From positions 124,001 to 188,000 of the forward strand of contig NZ_JACSMA010000003.1 of NCBI RefSeq assembly GCF_018618415.1: a stretch of 64,000 nucleotides of DNA, written 5' to 3'. Made by a program: the position numbers and the translations under genes. The stretch comes from Exiguobacterium sp. s146. Lineage in GTDB: Bacteria > Bacillota > Bacilli > Exiguobacteriales > Exiguobacteriaceae. Below the pieces are notes generated by a model. That model was not told the origin of the DNA and searched no databases. It saw nothing but the letters and a program-made list of their open reading frames with translations. Below, piece after piece: positions 52,806-60,944 of this stretch (its first letter is position 1; each line of letters begins with the position of its first letter).

Positions 52806-54289
52806 TGAACTTTTTACAACGTCTCGGACGTTCCCTCATGTTGCCGGTTGCGGTACTTCCTGCAGCTGCCATTCTCATGGGGATTGGTTACTGGATTGAT
52901 CCCGTCGGTTGGGGTTCTGAGAACATCGCCGCCGCGTTCCTCATCAAAGCCGGTTCAGCCATTATCGATAACATTCCAATTCTCTTCGCCGTCGGGGTCG
53001 CCCTCGGTATGGCGAAAAACCGTGACGGCTCAGCCGCGCTAAGCGGACTTGTCGCCTTCCTCACGGTCACGACGCTCTTGTCTTCGGCTACGGTCGCCTT
53101 GTTCCAAGGTGTCGACGTCGAAGCCGTCAACCCTGCGTTCGGTAAGATTGCCAACGCATTCGTCGGGATTCTGTCAGGGATTGTCGCCGCTCAAATGTAT
53201 AATCGCTTCAGCCATGTGAAATTGCCAGACGCGCTCGCATTCTTCAGCGGTAAGCGTCTCGTGCCGATCATGACAGCGTTCTCAATGATTCTCGTCTCGG
53301 TCGCCCTCTACTTCGTCTGGCCGGTCGTTTACACCGGACTCGTCGGATTTGGGGAAACGATCTCGAAAATGGGCGCATTCGGTGCCGGCCTTTATGGCTT
53401 CTTCAACCGCTTGTTGATCCCGACAGGTCTCCACCACGCCTTGAACTCCGTGTTCTGGTTCGATGTGGCCGGTATCAATGACATCGGTAACTTCTGGTCA
53501 GGTGAAGGTGTGAAAGGGATCACGGGACGCTATCAAGCCGGGTTCTTCCCAATCATGATGTTCGGTCTCCCAGCAGCAGCCCTCGCGATGTACCACACTG
53601 CGAAAACGAAACGGAAGAAACAAGCGGCATCGCTTCTTCTCGCCGCGGCGTTCGCTTCATTCTTCACAGGTGTCACGGAACCCCTCGAATTCTCGTTCAT
53701 GTTCCTCGCACCAGTTCTTTACCTCGTGCACGCGGTCTTGACAGGGATTTCCCTCTTCATCGCGGCGACGTTCCAATGGACAGCCGGGTTCGGCTTCAGT
53801 GCCGGTCTCGTCGACTTCGTCCTCAGTTCGCGCTTACCACTTGCGAACCAGCCTTACATGTTGCTCGTCCAAGGTCTCGTCTTCGGTGCCATCTACTACG
53901 TCATCTTCCGCTTCATGATCGTCAAACTCAACTTGGCGACACCAGGTCGTGAGTCAGACGAAGCAGTGGACGCGGTCGCAACGGAAACAGCGCCTGAAGG
54001 TGAAACACGCACGGCTCCAGTCGCAGCCGGTGGACAGTACTCTGCCATGGCAGCGATGATTTACGATGGTCTCGGTGGCGATCAAAACGTCACGGGCATC
54101 GAATCGTGCGTCACGCGCCTCCGTGTCGATGTGAAAGACATGGATACAGTCGACCAAGCTCAAATCAAGAAAGCAGGCATCCCTGGCATCAAGGTTGTCA
54201 GCCCGAACCACATTCAAGTCATCGTCGGCACGAACGTCCAATTCGTCCTCGAAGAGATTGAAAAACTCCGGAGCCACCGCGCCGGATAA
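52802..54289 (+). CDS. ptsG: PTS glucose-type EIICB
   Basis: 495 residues. EIIC domain (about 1-385) with ten helices: GRSLMLPVAVLPAAAILMGIG and FFTGVTEPLEFSFMFLAP. EIIB domain after a linker, with the phosphorylated Cys in GIESCVTRLRVDV. It transports glucose (or a related hexose such as N-acetylglucosamine) with phosphorylation. ATG 52802 follows AGGAGG at 9 bases. The EIIA domain found on the same chain in Bacillus is encoded separately upstream. Confidence 0.93.
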   Translation: MMNFLQRLGRSLMLPVAVLPAAAILMGIGYWIDPVGWGSENIAAAFLIKAGSAIIDNIPILFAVGVALGMAKNRDGSAALSGLVAFLTVTTLLSSATVALFQGVDVEAVNPAFGKIANAFVGILSGIVAAQMYNRFSHVKLPDALAFFSGKRLVPIMTAFSMILVSVALYFVWPVVYTGLVGFGETISKMGAFGAGLYGFFNRLLIPTGLHHALNSVFWFDVAGINDIGNFWSGEGVKGITGRYQAGFFPIMMFGLPAAALAMYHTAKTKRKKQAASLLLAAAFASFFTGVTEPLEFSFMFLAPVLYLVHAVLTGISLFIAATFQWTAGFGFSAGLVDFVLSSRLPLANQPYMLLVQGLVFGAIYYVIFRFMIVKLNLATPGRESDEAVDAVATETAPEGETRTAPVAAGGQYSAMAAMIYDGLGGDQNVTGIESCVTRLRVDVKDMDTVDQAQIKKAGIPGIKVVSPNHIQVIVGTNVQFVLEEIEKLRSHRAG

Positions 54290-54295
54290 CGGACG

Positions 54296-54327
54296 AAAGC
54301 CACCTCGCGCGCGAGGTGGCTTTTTCC
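54296..54327 (+). terminator. Terminator of the glucose PTS operon
   Basis: A perfect 28-base palindrome AAAGCCACCTCGCG|CGCGAGGTGGCTTT followed by more T. Confidence 0.92.
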
Positions 54328-54363
54328 TGTCTTGGCTCGTTTATCCATCGAGTTGTCGTTCAT

Positions 54364-54462
54364 TCAGCTCTTCTTTTTGACCGATACCAACATCAGCGAA
54401 ACCGTGACTGCGTAAATCAATAAAAAGATGACGATGCCTAACTCGAGTGCCGACTCAAACAT
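54364..54462 (-). CDS. 32-residue single-span membrane protein
   Basis: MFESALELGIVIFLLIYAVT then VSLMLVSVKKKS: one long hydrophobic helix and a lysine-rich C-terminus. GGAGGGG stands 4 bases before the ATG at 54462. It is read from the strand opposite to ptsG, in the gap before htpX. Function unknown. Confidence 0.65.
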   Translation of the reverse strand: MFESALELGIVIFLLIYAVTVSLMLVSVKKKS

Positions 54463-54547
54463 GAGACCCCTCCATTCTCTATTCTTCCTATTATCCCCAT
54501 TCACAATCGATTCAAACTGGATTTGGGTCAGGAGCTAGTTCTACTCA

Positions 54548-54585
54548 CACAAAAAAGCCCTCTTTTTAGAAAGAGGACCTTTGTG
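54548..54585 (-). terminator. Terminator of the lemA-htpX operon
   Basis: On the minus strand GGTCCTCTTT pairs imperfectly with AAGAGGGC, then TTTTTTG, directly after the htpX stop. Confidence 0.75.
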
Positions 54586-54588
54586 ATG

Positions 54589-55473
54589 CTACATACTGCG
54601 AAGTCTTGCAATCCGTTCAGCCGGGTTCGGGTGCGTCGAGAACAGGCCACTCAGCTTTTTCTTGAGCGGGTCTGAAAAGTAGAGTGACGCCGAAGCACGT
54701 GAGGCTTCCTTCACCGGCGTCTGGATGTTCGCGATTTTCTCGAGAGCCGACGCGAGCGCATCCGGATTACGCGTCAATTCGGCTCCGCTCGCATCCGCCA
54801 AAAACTCACGGTTCCGAGAGATGGCCAAGTTGACGAGTGTGGCGATGAGCGGTGCGAGAATCAACAATACCAGCCCGACAATCATAAAGATCGGATTTTG
54901 GTTGTTGTCGCGGCGACCGCCGACGCTCCGGAAGAACAGCATCCGCGACCCGATATCGCTCATGATGGCAATCACCGAGACGAGGGCGAGCGTCACTGTC
55001 GCCAATCGCACATCGTAATTTTTAATATGGGCGACTTCATGGGCGATGACGCCTTCGATTTCTTCTCGCGTCAACTGGTCGAGCAACCCGGTCGTCACGG
55101 CGACGGCCGCCTTTTCCGGTTTCAGGCCGGTCGCGAACGCGTTCGGCGACGCATCGTTAATGATGAAGATGCGCGGCATCGGGACGCGCGCGACCATCGC
55201 CATATTCTCAACGGTGTGCCAGAGAAACCGATGCTGGTCGACCGACGTGATCTCTTGGGCATGGTTCATCTTCATGACGATGTTCGTGCTCGACATGATG
55301 ACGATTCCGATATAAAACAGCGAGAACACAGGCGTGAAGATGAGGCCTGGGAGCGGGTCACCATAATTCAAATACGAGATGACCACTCCGACCCCCAATA
55401 CGAGAAGGACGAATCCGGCCACGATGAACACGGTTTTGATTTTATTTTTACGAATCTGTTCATACAAAATCAT
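54589..55473 (-). CDS. htpX: Membrane zinc protease HtpX
   Basis: 294 residues. Zinc motif HEVAH (145-149) with the third ligand Glu in NREFLADASGAEL; hydrophobic segments at about 12-35, 42-60, 155-175 and 190-210. It degrades misfolded membrane proteins with its active site on the cytoplasmic side. ATG 55473 follows GGAG at 8 bases; the GTG at 55482 overlaps this site. It follows lemA by 18 bases, a common pairing. Confidence 0.93.
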   Translation of the reverse strand: MILYEQIRKNKIKTVFIVAGFVLLVLGVGVVISYLNYGDPLPGLIFTPVFSLFYIGIVIMSSTNIVMKMNHAQEITSVDQHRFLWHTVENMAMVARVPMPRIFIINDASPNAFATGLKPEKAAVAVTTGLLDQLTREEIEGVIAHEVAHIKNYDVRLATVTLALVSVIAIMSDIGSRMLFFRSVGGRRDNNQNPIFMIVGLVLLILAPLIATLVNLAISRNREFLADASGAELTRNPDALASALEKIANIQTPVKEASRASASLYFSDPLKKKLSGLFSTHPNPAERIARLRSM

Positions 55474-55491
55474 CGTCGCCACTCCAATCCA

Positions 55492-56040
55492 TTAGAATGA
55501 GACACGCACGTTTTCACGTTCTGCTTCACGCGCTTCGAGCATGTCGCGTTTTTCAAAGTTGTGAACGGAGGCGATGATGTTCGTCGGGACCGATTCGACT
55601 TTCGTGTTATATTTCATGACCGTATTGTTATACAACTGTCGGGAGTAAGCGACTTTATTTTCGGTCTGCGTCAATTCTTCTTGGAGCATCTTGAAGTTCT
55701 CGTTCGCTTTCAAGTCCGGATACGCCTCACGAAGCGCGAACAAGTTTTTCAGTGCGCCGCTTAATTGATCGTTCACTTCCATCTGCTCTTGACGGCTCGT
55801 CTTCGATCCGAGCTGATTCCGGAGCTCAACGACTTTGGCGAGCGTCTCTTGCTCGTGCTTGGCATAGCCCTTCACCGTCTCGACCAAGTTCGGAATCAAA
55901 TCGTAACGCCGTTTCAACTGTACATCAATCTGCGCCCACGCCTCGTCGACCCAGTTTCGATATTTGACGAGTCCGTTATACATCGAGAAATAGATGAACG
56001 CCAAGACAACGATAATCCCAATTGCGATAATCCAACCCAT
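55492..56040 (-). CDS. lemA: LemA-family membrane protein
   Basis: 182 residues: one N-terminal membrane helix (WIIAIGIIVVLAFIYFSMYN) and the LemA helical bundle (YRNWVDEAWAQIDVQLKRRYDLIPNLVETVKGYAKHEQ split over several helices). It accompanies HtpX in many genomes; its molecular role is not settled. ATG 56040 follows GAGGTG. Confidence 0.93.
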   Translation of the reverse strand: MGWIIAIGIIVVLAFIYFSMYNGLVKYRNWVDEAWAQIDVQLKRRYDLIPNLVETVKGYAKHEQETLAKVVELRNQLGSKTSRQEQMEVNDQLSGALKNLFALREAYPDLKANENFKMLQEELTQTENKVAYSRQLYNNTVMKYNTKVESVPTNIIASVHNFEKRDMLEAREAERENVRVSF

Positions 56041-56177
56041 TTCGACACCTCATTTCATGATTTTCTCCTGTATTAATTCCCTCTCGTCGTATACCATAAG
56101 CATAACTTAGGAAAATATAGTAAATGATTCATATCTACTGTGAGTTGTCTCACGATTTCATACAAAGGAGTGTCACG

Positions 56178-56606
56178 ATGTCGATTCCATCCATCGTCGT
56201 CGCCGTGAAAGCAGTGATTGTGCAAGACGACCAGATGCTCATCATCCAACGTGCGACCGATGATGCGGTCCATCCTGGAACGTGGGAGCTGGTCGGCGGC
56301 AAGCTCGATTTTGGCGAGACGCTCGAACAGGCCCTAGAACGGGAAGTATTCGAAGAAACCGGCCTACGTGTCACGGTTCAACAATTATTGTACGCCACGA
56401 CGTTTTTAACGGACCCACATCGTCAAGTCGTCCTGATGACGTATTTGGCTCACCCCATCGCAACGACCGTCACCCTATCCGAAGAGCATAGCGATGCCAG
56501 ATGGGCGACGGCTGATGAAGCACGACAGCTGTTGCTTCAACCGATTCTCGATGATTTGGATTCACATGACGTATGGACCTTGCTTCAACCAAAACCAATC
56601 CACTGA
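56178..56606 (+). CDS. NUDIX hydrolase
   Basis: 142 residues. The Nudix box is complete: GGKLDFGETLEQALEREVFE followed by ETGL. It probably hydrolyses a nucleoside diphosphate derivative; substrate unknown. ATG 56178 has AAAGGAG 7 bases upstream. The M20 amidohydrolase gene starts 14 bases after its stop, so they are likely co-transcribed. Confidence 0.9.
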   Translation: MSIPSIVVAVKAVIVQDDQMLIIQRATDDAVHPGTWELVGGKLDFGETLEQALEREVFEETGLRVTVQQLLYATTFLTDPHRQVVLMTYLAHPIATTVTLSEEHSDARWATADEARQLLLQPILDDLDSHDVWTLLQPKPIH

Positions 56607-56620
56607 CAGGAGTGCTGGCT

Positions 56621-57805
56621 ATGCTTGTGACTGACCTCGATTCAAGATTGACGGAACTATACGAAGAAATGGTGACGCTCAGACGCCACTTCCACCAACA
56701 TCCCGAGCTCTCCTTCGAAGAGCGGGAGACCCCACGGACGATTGCGACCTATTTACGTGAGCTCGGGCTCGATGTGCGTGAACACGTCGGCGGCAACGGT
56801 GTCGTCGGACGGATTCACGGCGGTGACGGTCCGACCATCGCGTTTCGGGCCGACTTCGATGCGTTGCCGATTCAAGATTTAAAGGACGTCCCGTACCGTT
56901 CGAAAGTGAACGGTTCGATGCACGCTTGCGGTCACGATGCCCATACGGCGACGCTGCTCGTCCTAGCGAAAGCACTTACGGAAATCGAACTTCCAGGAGA
57001 CGTCGTCCTCATCCATCAATTCGCGGAAGAACTCGCGCCGGGCGGGGCCAAACCGATGATTGAAGACGGCTGCCTCGACGGGGTCGATTACATTTATGGT
57101 TCTCATATTTGGACGCCGCTTCCATTCGGCACGATCGGTGTGAAAACGGGACCGATCATGGCGGCGGCGGACCGGTTCGAACTGACTGTCAAAGGCAAAG
57201 GCGGGCATGGGGCCATTCCGCAACATACGGTCGATGCCGTCATAGTCGGAACGAACATCGTCAGCCAGTTGCAACAAGTCGTCAGTCGTCGCATCGACCC
57301 GCTCGAACCGGCCGTCTTGACCGTCGGCACGTTCGTCGCCGGTCAAGCGTTCAACGTCATCGCCGACGAGGCAAAGCTGTCTGGCACGGTGCGAACGTTC
57401 ACCCCGGAGACGCAAACACGCATCATCGCCGAGATGGAACGCACCATCGCCCACATCTGCTCGGCCAGTGAGGCACATTATGAGCTCGAGTATATTCGTG
57501 GCTATCCCGCCGTCATCAACCATGCGACCGAGACCGACCATGTGCGGCGCAGTGCCGCACGTGTCGTCGGAACGGATGGCGTCATCGAGATGGCACCGCT
57601 CATGGTCGGTGAGGACTTCGCCTACTATATGCAACACGTTCCTGGTAGCTTCTTTTTCACAGGGGCTGGCAACCCGGAAGTCGGTGCCGTCTTCCCACAC
57701 CATCACCCTCGGTTCGATGTCGATGAACGGGCGATGCTGCATACTGCCCGCATCCTCATGCAGGCGGCGTTCGAGACGTGGAACACGCACAAAAAAGAAG
57801 ACTGA
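56621..57805 (+). CDS. M20-family amidohydrolase (IAA-amino acid / hippurate hydrolase-like)
   Basis: 394 residues. Metal-site motifs: HPELSFEE, GSMHACGHDAHTATLL, FQFAEE-like HQFAEELAPGGAKPM and LMVGEDFAYYMQ. These cytoplasmic enzymes remove acyl or aminoacyl groups from N-acyl amino acids. ATG 56621 has AGGAG 9-10 bases upstream. Its TGA stop is inside a palindromic terminator that also holds the stop of the convergent CNNM gene. Confidence 0.9.
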   Translation: MLVTDLDSRLTELYEEMVTLRRHFHQHPELSFEERETPRTIATYLRELGLDVREHVGGNGVVGRIHGGDGPTIAFRADFDALPIQDLKDVPYRSKVNGSMHACGHDAHTATLLVLAKALTEIELPGDVVLIHQFAEELAPGGAKPMIEDGCLDGVDYIYGSHIWTPLPFGTIGVKTGPIMAAADRFELTVKGKGGHGAIPQHTVDAVIVGTNIVSQLQQVVSRRIDPLEPAVLTVGTFVAGQAFNVIADEAKLSGTVRTFTPETQTRIIAEMERTIAHICSASEAHYELEYIRGYPAVINHATETDHVRRSAARVVGTDGVIEMAPLMVGEDFAYYMQHVPGSFFFTGAGNPEVGAVFPHHHPRFDVDERAMLHTARILMQAAFETWNTHKKED

Positions 57806-57826
57806 CGCCGCGGCGTCAGTCTTCTT
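57795..57826. terminator. Bidirectional palindromic terminator with both stop codons inside
   Basis: A perfect 32-base palindrome centred on CCGCGG. TGA (57803-57805) and TCA (57816-57818), the stops of the two convergent genes, are symmetric parts of its arms. Confidence 0.92.
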
Positions 57827-59135
57827 CTATTTCGGTGGCTGGCAATTCAGATACGAGTACTTGGTCGACACGTTTTCCGTCCATATCGACGACTTCGAAC
57901 CGGAGGCCGTACGCCTCGACGACGTCACCTCGCTTCGGGAAGTCCCCGAGCGCGTGAATGACGAGACCGGCAAGCGTATGATACGAGCTTCGTCCTTCAT
58001 CGAAACGATTATCTCGAATCCCGAACGTCCGTTTTAAATCTTCAATTCCGAGGAGGCCGTCTGCCAAGTACGATCCGTCTTCACGGCGCACGACTTCCGG
58101 CGTCTCTTCTTCGATCATCACTTCGCCGACGATTTCTTCAAGGATATCGAACAACGTGACCATTCCGAGGAATCCACCATACTCATCGAGCACGAAGGCG
58201 ATCTCGACGCCGTTCTTTTGCATCATCTGCAACACTTGACTCGCTTCGCGCTGTTTTGGCACAACGAGCGGTTGTTTGATTCGTTTCAAGATTTGAGACG
58301 GTTCCCGTAGCGTCGGCAACGTCAAAATATCACGGACATCGATATAGCCGACAAACTCATCGAGCGTATCACGTCCGACCGGAAGTTTATTGTGCTTGCT
58401 CTCATAAATCGACTTTTTAATGTCATCCATATCGTCCTCGAGGTCGACCCATTCGAGCGTCGTCCGCGGCTGCATCAACTCATAAATCAACTGATCATGG
58501 AACGCGAAGACGCGCTCGACCTGTTGGACTTCTTCATGGGCGAACGCCCCTTGTTGGGCCCCTTCGAACAAGAGCTGTTTAATCTCGAGCTCCGTCTCGC
58601 CACTCGATTGCTCCGCTTTCAAACCGAGTAACTTAAAGAGGAACAACGTCGATTTCGATAAAATCCAAATGAACGGTCGCATCACTTTGCTGAACACGTC
58701 CAACGCTGGGATGATGGCCATCGTCACCTTTTCTGGTGACACGAGGGCAATCCGTTTCGGCACGAGCTCACCGATGATGAGCGACAAGTACGTGATGATC
58801 GTGACGACAACAACGTATCCGACGGTCGGCGCATATTGGGCGCTCATTCCGAGCTGTGCGAACACGTCAGCGAGCGGTGCCGAGAAACGCGCACCCCCGT
58901 AGGCCCCGTTGATAATCCCGATTAACGTGATACCGACTTGGACCGTCGATAATAGGTCGGTCGGATCTTTTGAATACTTGAGCGCGATTTCGGCACTGCG
59001 CTTCCCGCGACTCGCCTCGACTTCAAGTTTGGCCGGTTTGGACGAGATGAGCGCGATTTCCGTCATCGCAAAAATCCCGTTCAACACGATCAAGAATAAA
59101 ACAATTAGTAAATCAATCACTATGGAAGAATCCAC
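57816..59135 (-). CDS. CNNM/CorC-family protein with CBS domains
   Basis: 439 residues. The DUF21/CNNM membrane domain (about 1-185, with GIFAMTEIALISSKPAKLE and GELVPKRIAL), a CBS pair (about 200-330: LVGRDTLDEFVGYIDVRDIL, FVLDEYGGFLGMVTLFDILEEIVGE) and a C-terminal CorC_HlyC domain (YHTLAGLVIHALGDFP). The family is linked to magnesium efflux. I prefer the GTG at 59135, which has GAGGTG 9 bases upstream; the ATG at 59144 abuts that site. Confidence 0.87.
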   Translation of the reverse strand: MDSSIVIDLLIVLFLIVLNGIFAMTEIALISSKPAKLEVEASRGKRSAEIALKYSKDPTDLLSTVQVGITLIGIINGAYGGARFSAPLADVFAQLGMSAQYAPTVGYVVVVTIITYLSLIIGELVPKRIALVSPEKVTMAIIPALDVFSKVMRPFIWILSKSTLFLFKLLGLKAEQSSGETELEIKQLLFEGAQQGAFAHEEVQQVERVFAFHDQLIYELMQPRTTLEWVDLEDDMDDIKKSIYESKHNKLPVGRDTLDEFVGYIDVRDILTLPTLREPSQILKRIKQPLVVPKQREASQVLQMMQKNGVEIAFVLDEYGGFLGMVTLFDILEEIVGEVMIEEETPEVVRREDGSYLADGLLGIEDLKRTFGIRDNRFDEGRSSYHTLAGLVIHALGDFPKRGDVVEAYGLRFEVVDMDGKRVDQVLVSELPATEIEED

Positions 59136-59223
59136 CGTTTTCATCACCTCTACGTATATTTCGTACTGCTTCCCTCTCATCATATCAGAGATTCGTTATC
59201 CCCCTGTACCCGTTTTGCTCAAG

Positions 59224-59250
59224 AAAAAAGCCACTTCAACGTGAAGTCGC
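59224..59250 (-). terminator. Terminator of the transporter-Crp/Fnr operon
   Basis: Minus strand GCGACTTCA-CGT-TGAAGTGGC followed by TTTTTTC; the stop codon at 59236 is inside the stem. Confidence 0.8.
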
Positions 59251-59712
59251 TTCGTTTGCGGCTTCTTGTTGAAGAGCCGTGGCTTGAGATTGCTTGAAGA
59301 CGATGACACCGAGCAGCAGCACCATCAGTCCGATGACCTGACCCGGCGATAGGGATAACTGGGGCATCCCGAACGCACCTGTTAAATCGACACCGAGTGC
59401 CCAAATCAATTGCGAGACGAGAATGATCGACACCGATAGCGTCGGTCCGAGCAATTGAATGCTCCGCATCACACAGAAGACGACACCGACACCGAGTAGC
59501 CCACCGAGCGCATAAATCGGTGAGATGTCAAACAGCCCTTGCAGATTACCGCCAAATAGAACAAGCGGGACGAGCGAACCGAGCAACCCGACGATAAAGA
59601 CGAGCACCGTCGTCGCCCAGGCTCCTAAATAGACGTTCATTTTGGCATTTACCGCTGCTTGGACACTAATGAACGCACCGGCGACTGCCGAACAGATGAT
59701 TCCTACTATCAT
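59236..59712 (-). CDS. DMT-superfamily YdcZ-like (DUF606) transporter, copy B
   Basis: 158 residues, five membrane helices. VAGAFISVQAAVNAKMNVYLG, GGLLGVGVVFC and GMPQLSLSPGQVIGLMVLLLGV are DUF606 signatures. Such half-size proteins of the drug/metabolite superfamily need a partner to make a ten-helix unit; the related gene at 60407-60832 in the same operon is the obvious one. ATG 59712 follows GGAGG, 11 bases after the regulator gene. Confidence 0.87.
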   Translation of the reverse strand: MIVGIICSAVAGAFISVQAAVNAKMNVYLGAWATTVLVFIVGLLGSLVPLVLFGGNLQGLFDISPIYALGGLLGVGVVFCVMRSIQLLGPTLSVSIILVSQLIWALGVDLTGAFGMPQLSLSPGQVIGLMVLLLGVIVFKQSQATALQQEAANEATSR

Positions 59713-59723
59713 GAACTTCCTCC

Positions 59724-60395
59724 TTATTCGTACAACATGCCATTGGCACGTTCTTTTAATCGGGTCGCATCTAAAATCGTCACTTGTGTCCGCGTTTTCT
59801 CGACGAGTCCCTCGTCCGCGAACGCCTGTAACGTGCGGTTCAAATGACGATAGCTCGTCCCGAGCCATTCCGCGACTTCTTTTCGCTTCAACTGGCTCAT
59901 CTCGTCCTGAAACAACTCATTCCCGGATTCGCTGAGCGAGACGAGATAGCCGGCCAACCGTTCGTCGAGCGTCGACATGAGATGGTTCGATGAGGCGTTC
60001 GCCTCGATGAACAGCTTCTCAGAGACGCCACGGAGAAGGTGTTCCGTAAATTCGATTGTCCGGTTATGCGTACGTAACACGTCAAACGGGACACGTAGAC
60101 ACGTCACTGAACCGACCGTCTCGACCGTATGGAGCACGTTACGTCCGCTCGCATATTCGATATCCCCAATCAACGTCGGGGCCATCTTCAAGCGCAGCAA
60201 GCGCAACTTACCTTCCTCACTCAACGTATAGATTTTGACACGTCCCGACAACACGACGAAGAGTGACTCGATCGCGCTATCGTTCGTGCAGAGCATCGAC
60301 CCGGACGGATAGCTTACAATCGTCGACGCCTCTAACGTTTGTCCCGAAAACAGATGGGCCCATCCTAAACGATGTAATGCTGCTTCTACTTTCAT
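59724..60395 (-). CDS. Crp/Fnr-family transcriptional regulator
   Basis: 223 residues. Cyclic-nucleotide-binding-fold sensor domain (about 25-125, IESLFVVLSGRVKIYTLSEEGK, LIGDIEYAS), a dimer helix and a C-terminal winged helix (LKRKEVAEWLGTSYRHLNRTLQAF). Two cysteines (in MLCTND and VTCLRVP) are not in a 4Fe-4S FNR pattern; the arginine for cAMP contact is not evident, so the signal is unknown (YeiL-like group). It lies between two transporter genes and probably controls their promoter, which has a palindrome at about -41.5. ATG 60395 follows GGAGGA. Confidence 0.87.
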   Translation of the reverse strand: MKVEAALHRLGWAHLFSGQTLEASTIVSYPSGSMLCTNDSAIESLFVVLSGRVKIYTLSEEGKLRLLRLKMAPTLIGDIEYASGRNVLHTVETVGSVTCLRVPFDVLRTHNRTIEFTEHLLRGVSEKLFIEANASSNHLMSTLDERLAGYLVSLSESGNELFQDEMSQLKRKEVAEWLGTSYRHLNRTLQAFADEGLVEKTRTQVTILDATRLKERANGMLYE

Positions 60396-60406
60396 CCGTC
60401 TCCTCC

Positions 60407-60832
60407 TTACGTGAACGTGTAAATCCCAATCCCGATGACCATCAACGCGAGTCCCATGAGCTGGCCTTGATTGACCGGTTTCTGTTTCACACCGAACCAT
60501 CCGTTCACATCAATCAAAAATGCGCCAATCAATTGGGCGACGAGCAGCACGCAGATGGCCCATGTCACACCGAGCTGTTGGATGGCCGTCAATTCTCCGA
60601 AGACGACAAAGACGCCGAACAACCCGCCGAGGCTGTAATACCAAGGCACGCGCCGAAACGCCGTCAAATCCGCATCCCGCTTGAACGCGTAAATGAGAAG
60701 CGCGAGCACGAGACCGACGAGATGGACGACCGTGACCGATAACCAGGCGCCGACCGCATACCCGAGCTTGGCGTTAAAAATACCTTGCAACGCGATGAAC
60801 GTGCCCGAGAGCACCGCAAATAAGATTCCCAA
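60407..60832 (-). CDS. DMT-superfamily YdcZ-like (DUF606) transporter, copy A
   Basis: 141 residues, five membrane helices, clearly related to the protein at 59236 (LSGTFIALQGIFNAKLGYAVGAW, GGLFGVFVVFGELTAIQQLG, DVNGWFGVKQKPVNQGQLMG). No suitable ATG exists; a TTG at 60832 has AGGAGG 9 bases upstream, giving a start at MGILFAVLSG. First gene of the operon copy A - Crp/Fnr - copy B; the ribosome-binding site of the regulator overlaps its stop codon. Confidence 0.82.
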   Translation of the reverse strand: MGILFAVLSGTFIALQGIFNAKLGYAVGAWLSVTVVHLVGLVLALLIYAFKRDADLTAFRRVPWYYSLGGLFGVFVVFGELTAIQQLGVTWAICVLLVAQLIGAFLIDVNGWFGVKQKPVNQGQLMGLALMVIGIGIYTFT

Positions 60833-60860
60833 ACAAGTTCCCCTCCTATCTCCTCGTCTG

Positions 60861-60901
60861 ACTGTACGTGAGATGAAGCGCTTTGAAAAGGACATATGTC
60901 C
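60861..60901 (-). promoter_or_regulatory. Promoter with palindromic activator site at about -41.5
   Basis: Minus-strand TTTTCA (60889-60884), 17 bases, TACAGT (60866-60861). A perfect 12-bp palindrome GGACATATGTCC (60890-60901) abuts the weak -35; with a start near 60854 its centre is at -41.5, the class II activation position of Crp/Fnr proteins. Confidence 0.6.
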
Positions 60902-60902
60902 G

Positions 60903-60938
60903 AAAAAAAACAGCTTAGGAATGATTCCTAAGCTGTCT
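60903..60938 (-). terminator. Terminator of the PfpI gene
   Basis: 12 bp stem ACAGCTTAGGAA/TTCCTAAGCTGT with a 3-base loop and eight T on the minus strand. Confidence 0.9.
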
Positions 60939-60944
60939 TGACGA

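Noticed and set aside
56963-57790. 275-codon open frame opposite the M20 amidohydrolase
   Set aside because: Arg/Asp/His-rich shadow translation; the metal-site motifs are on the plus strand.
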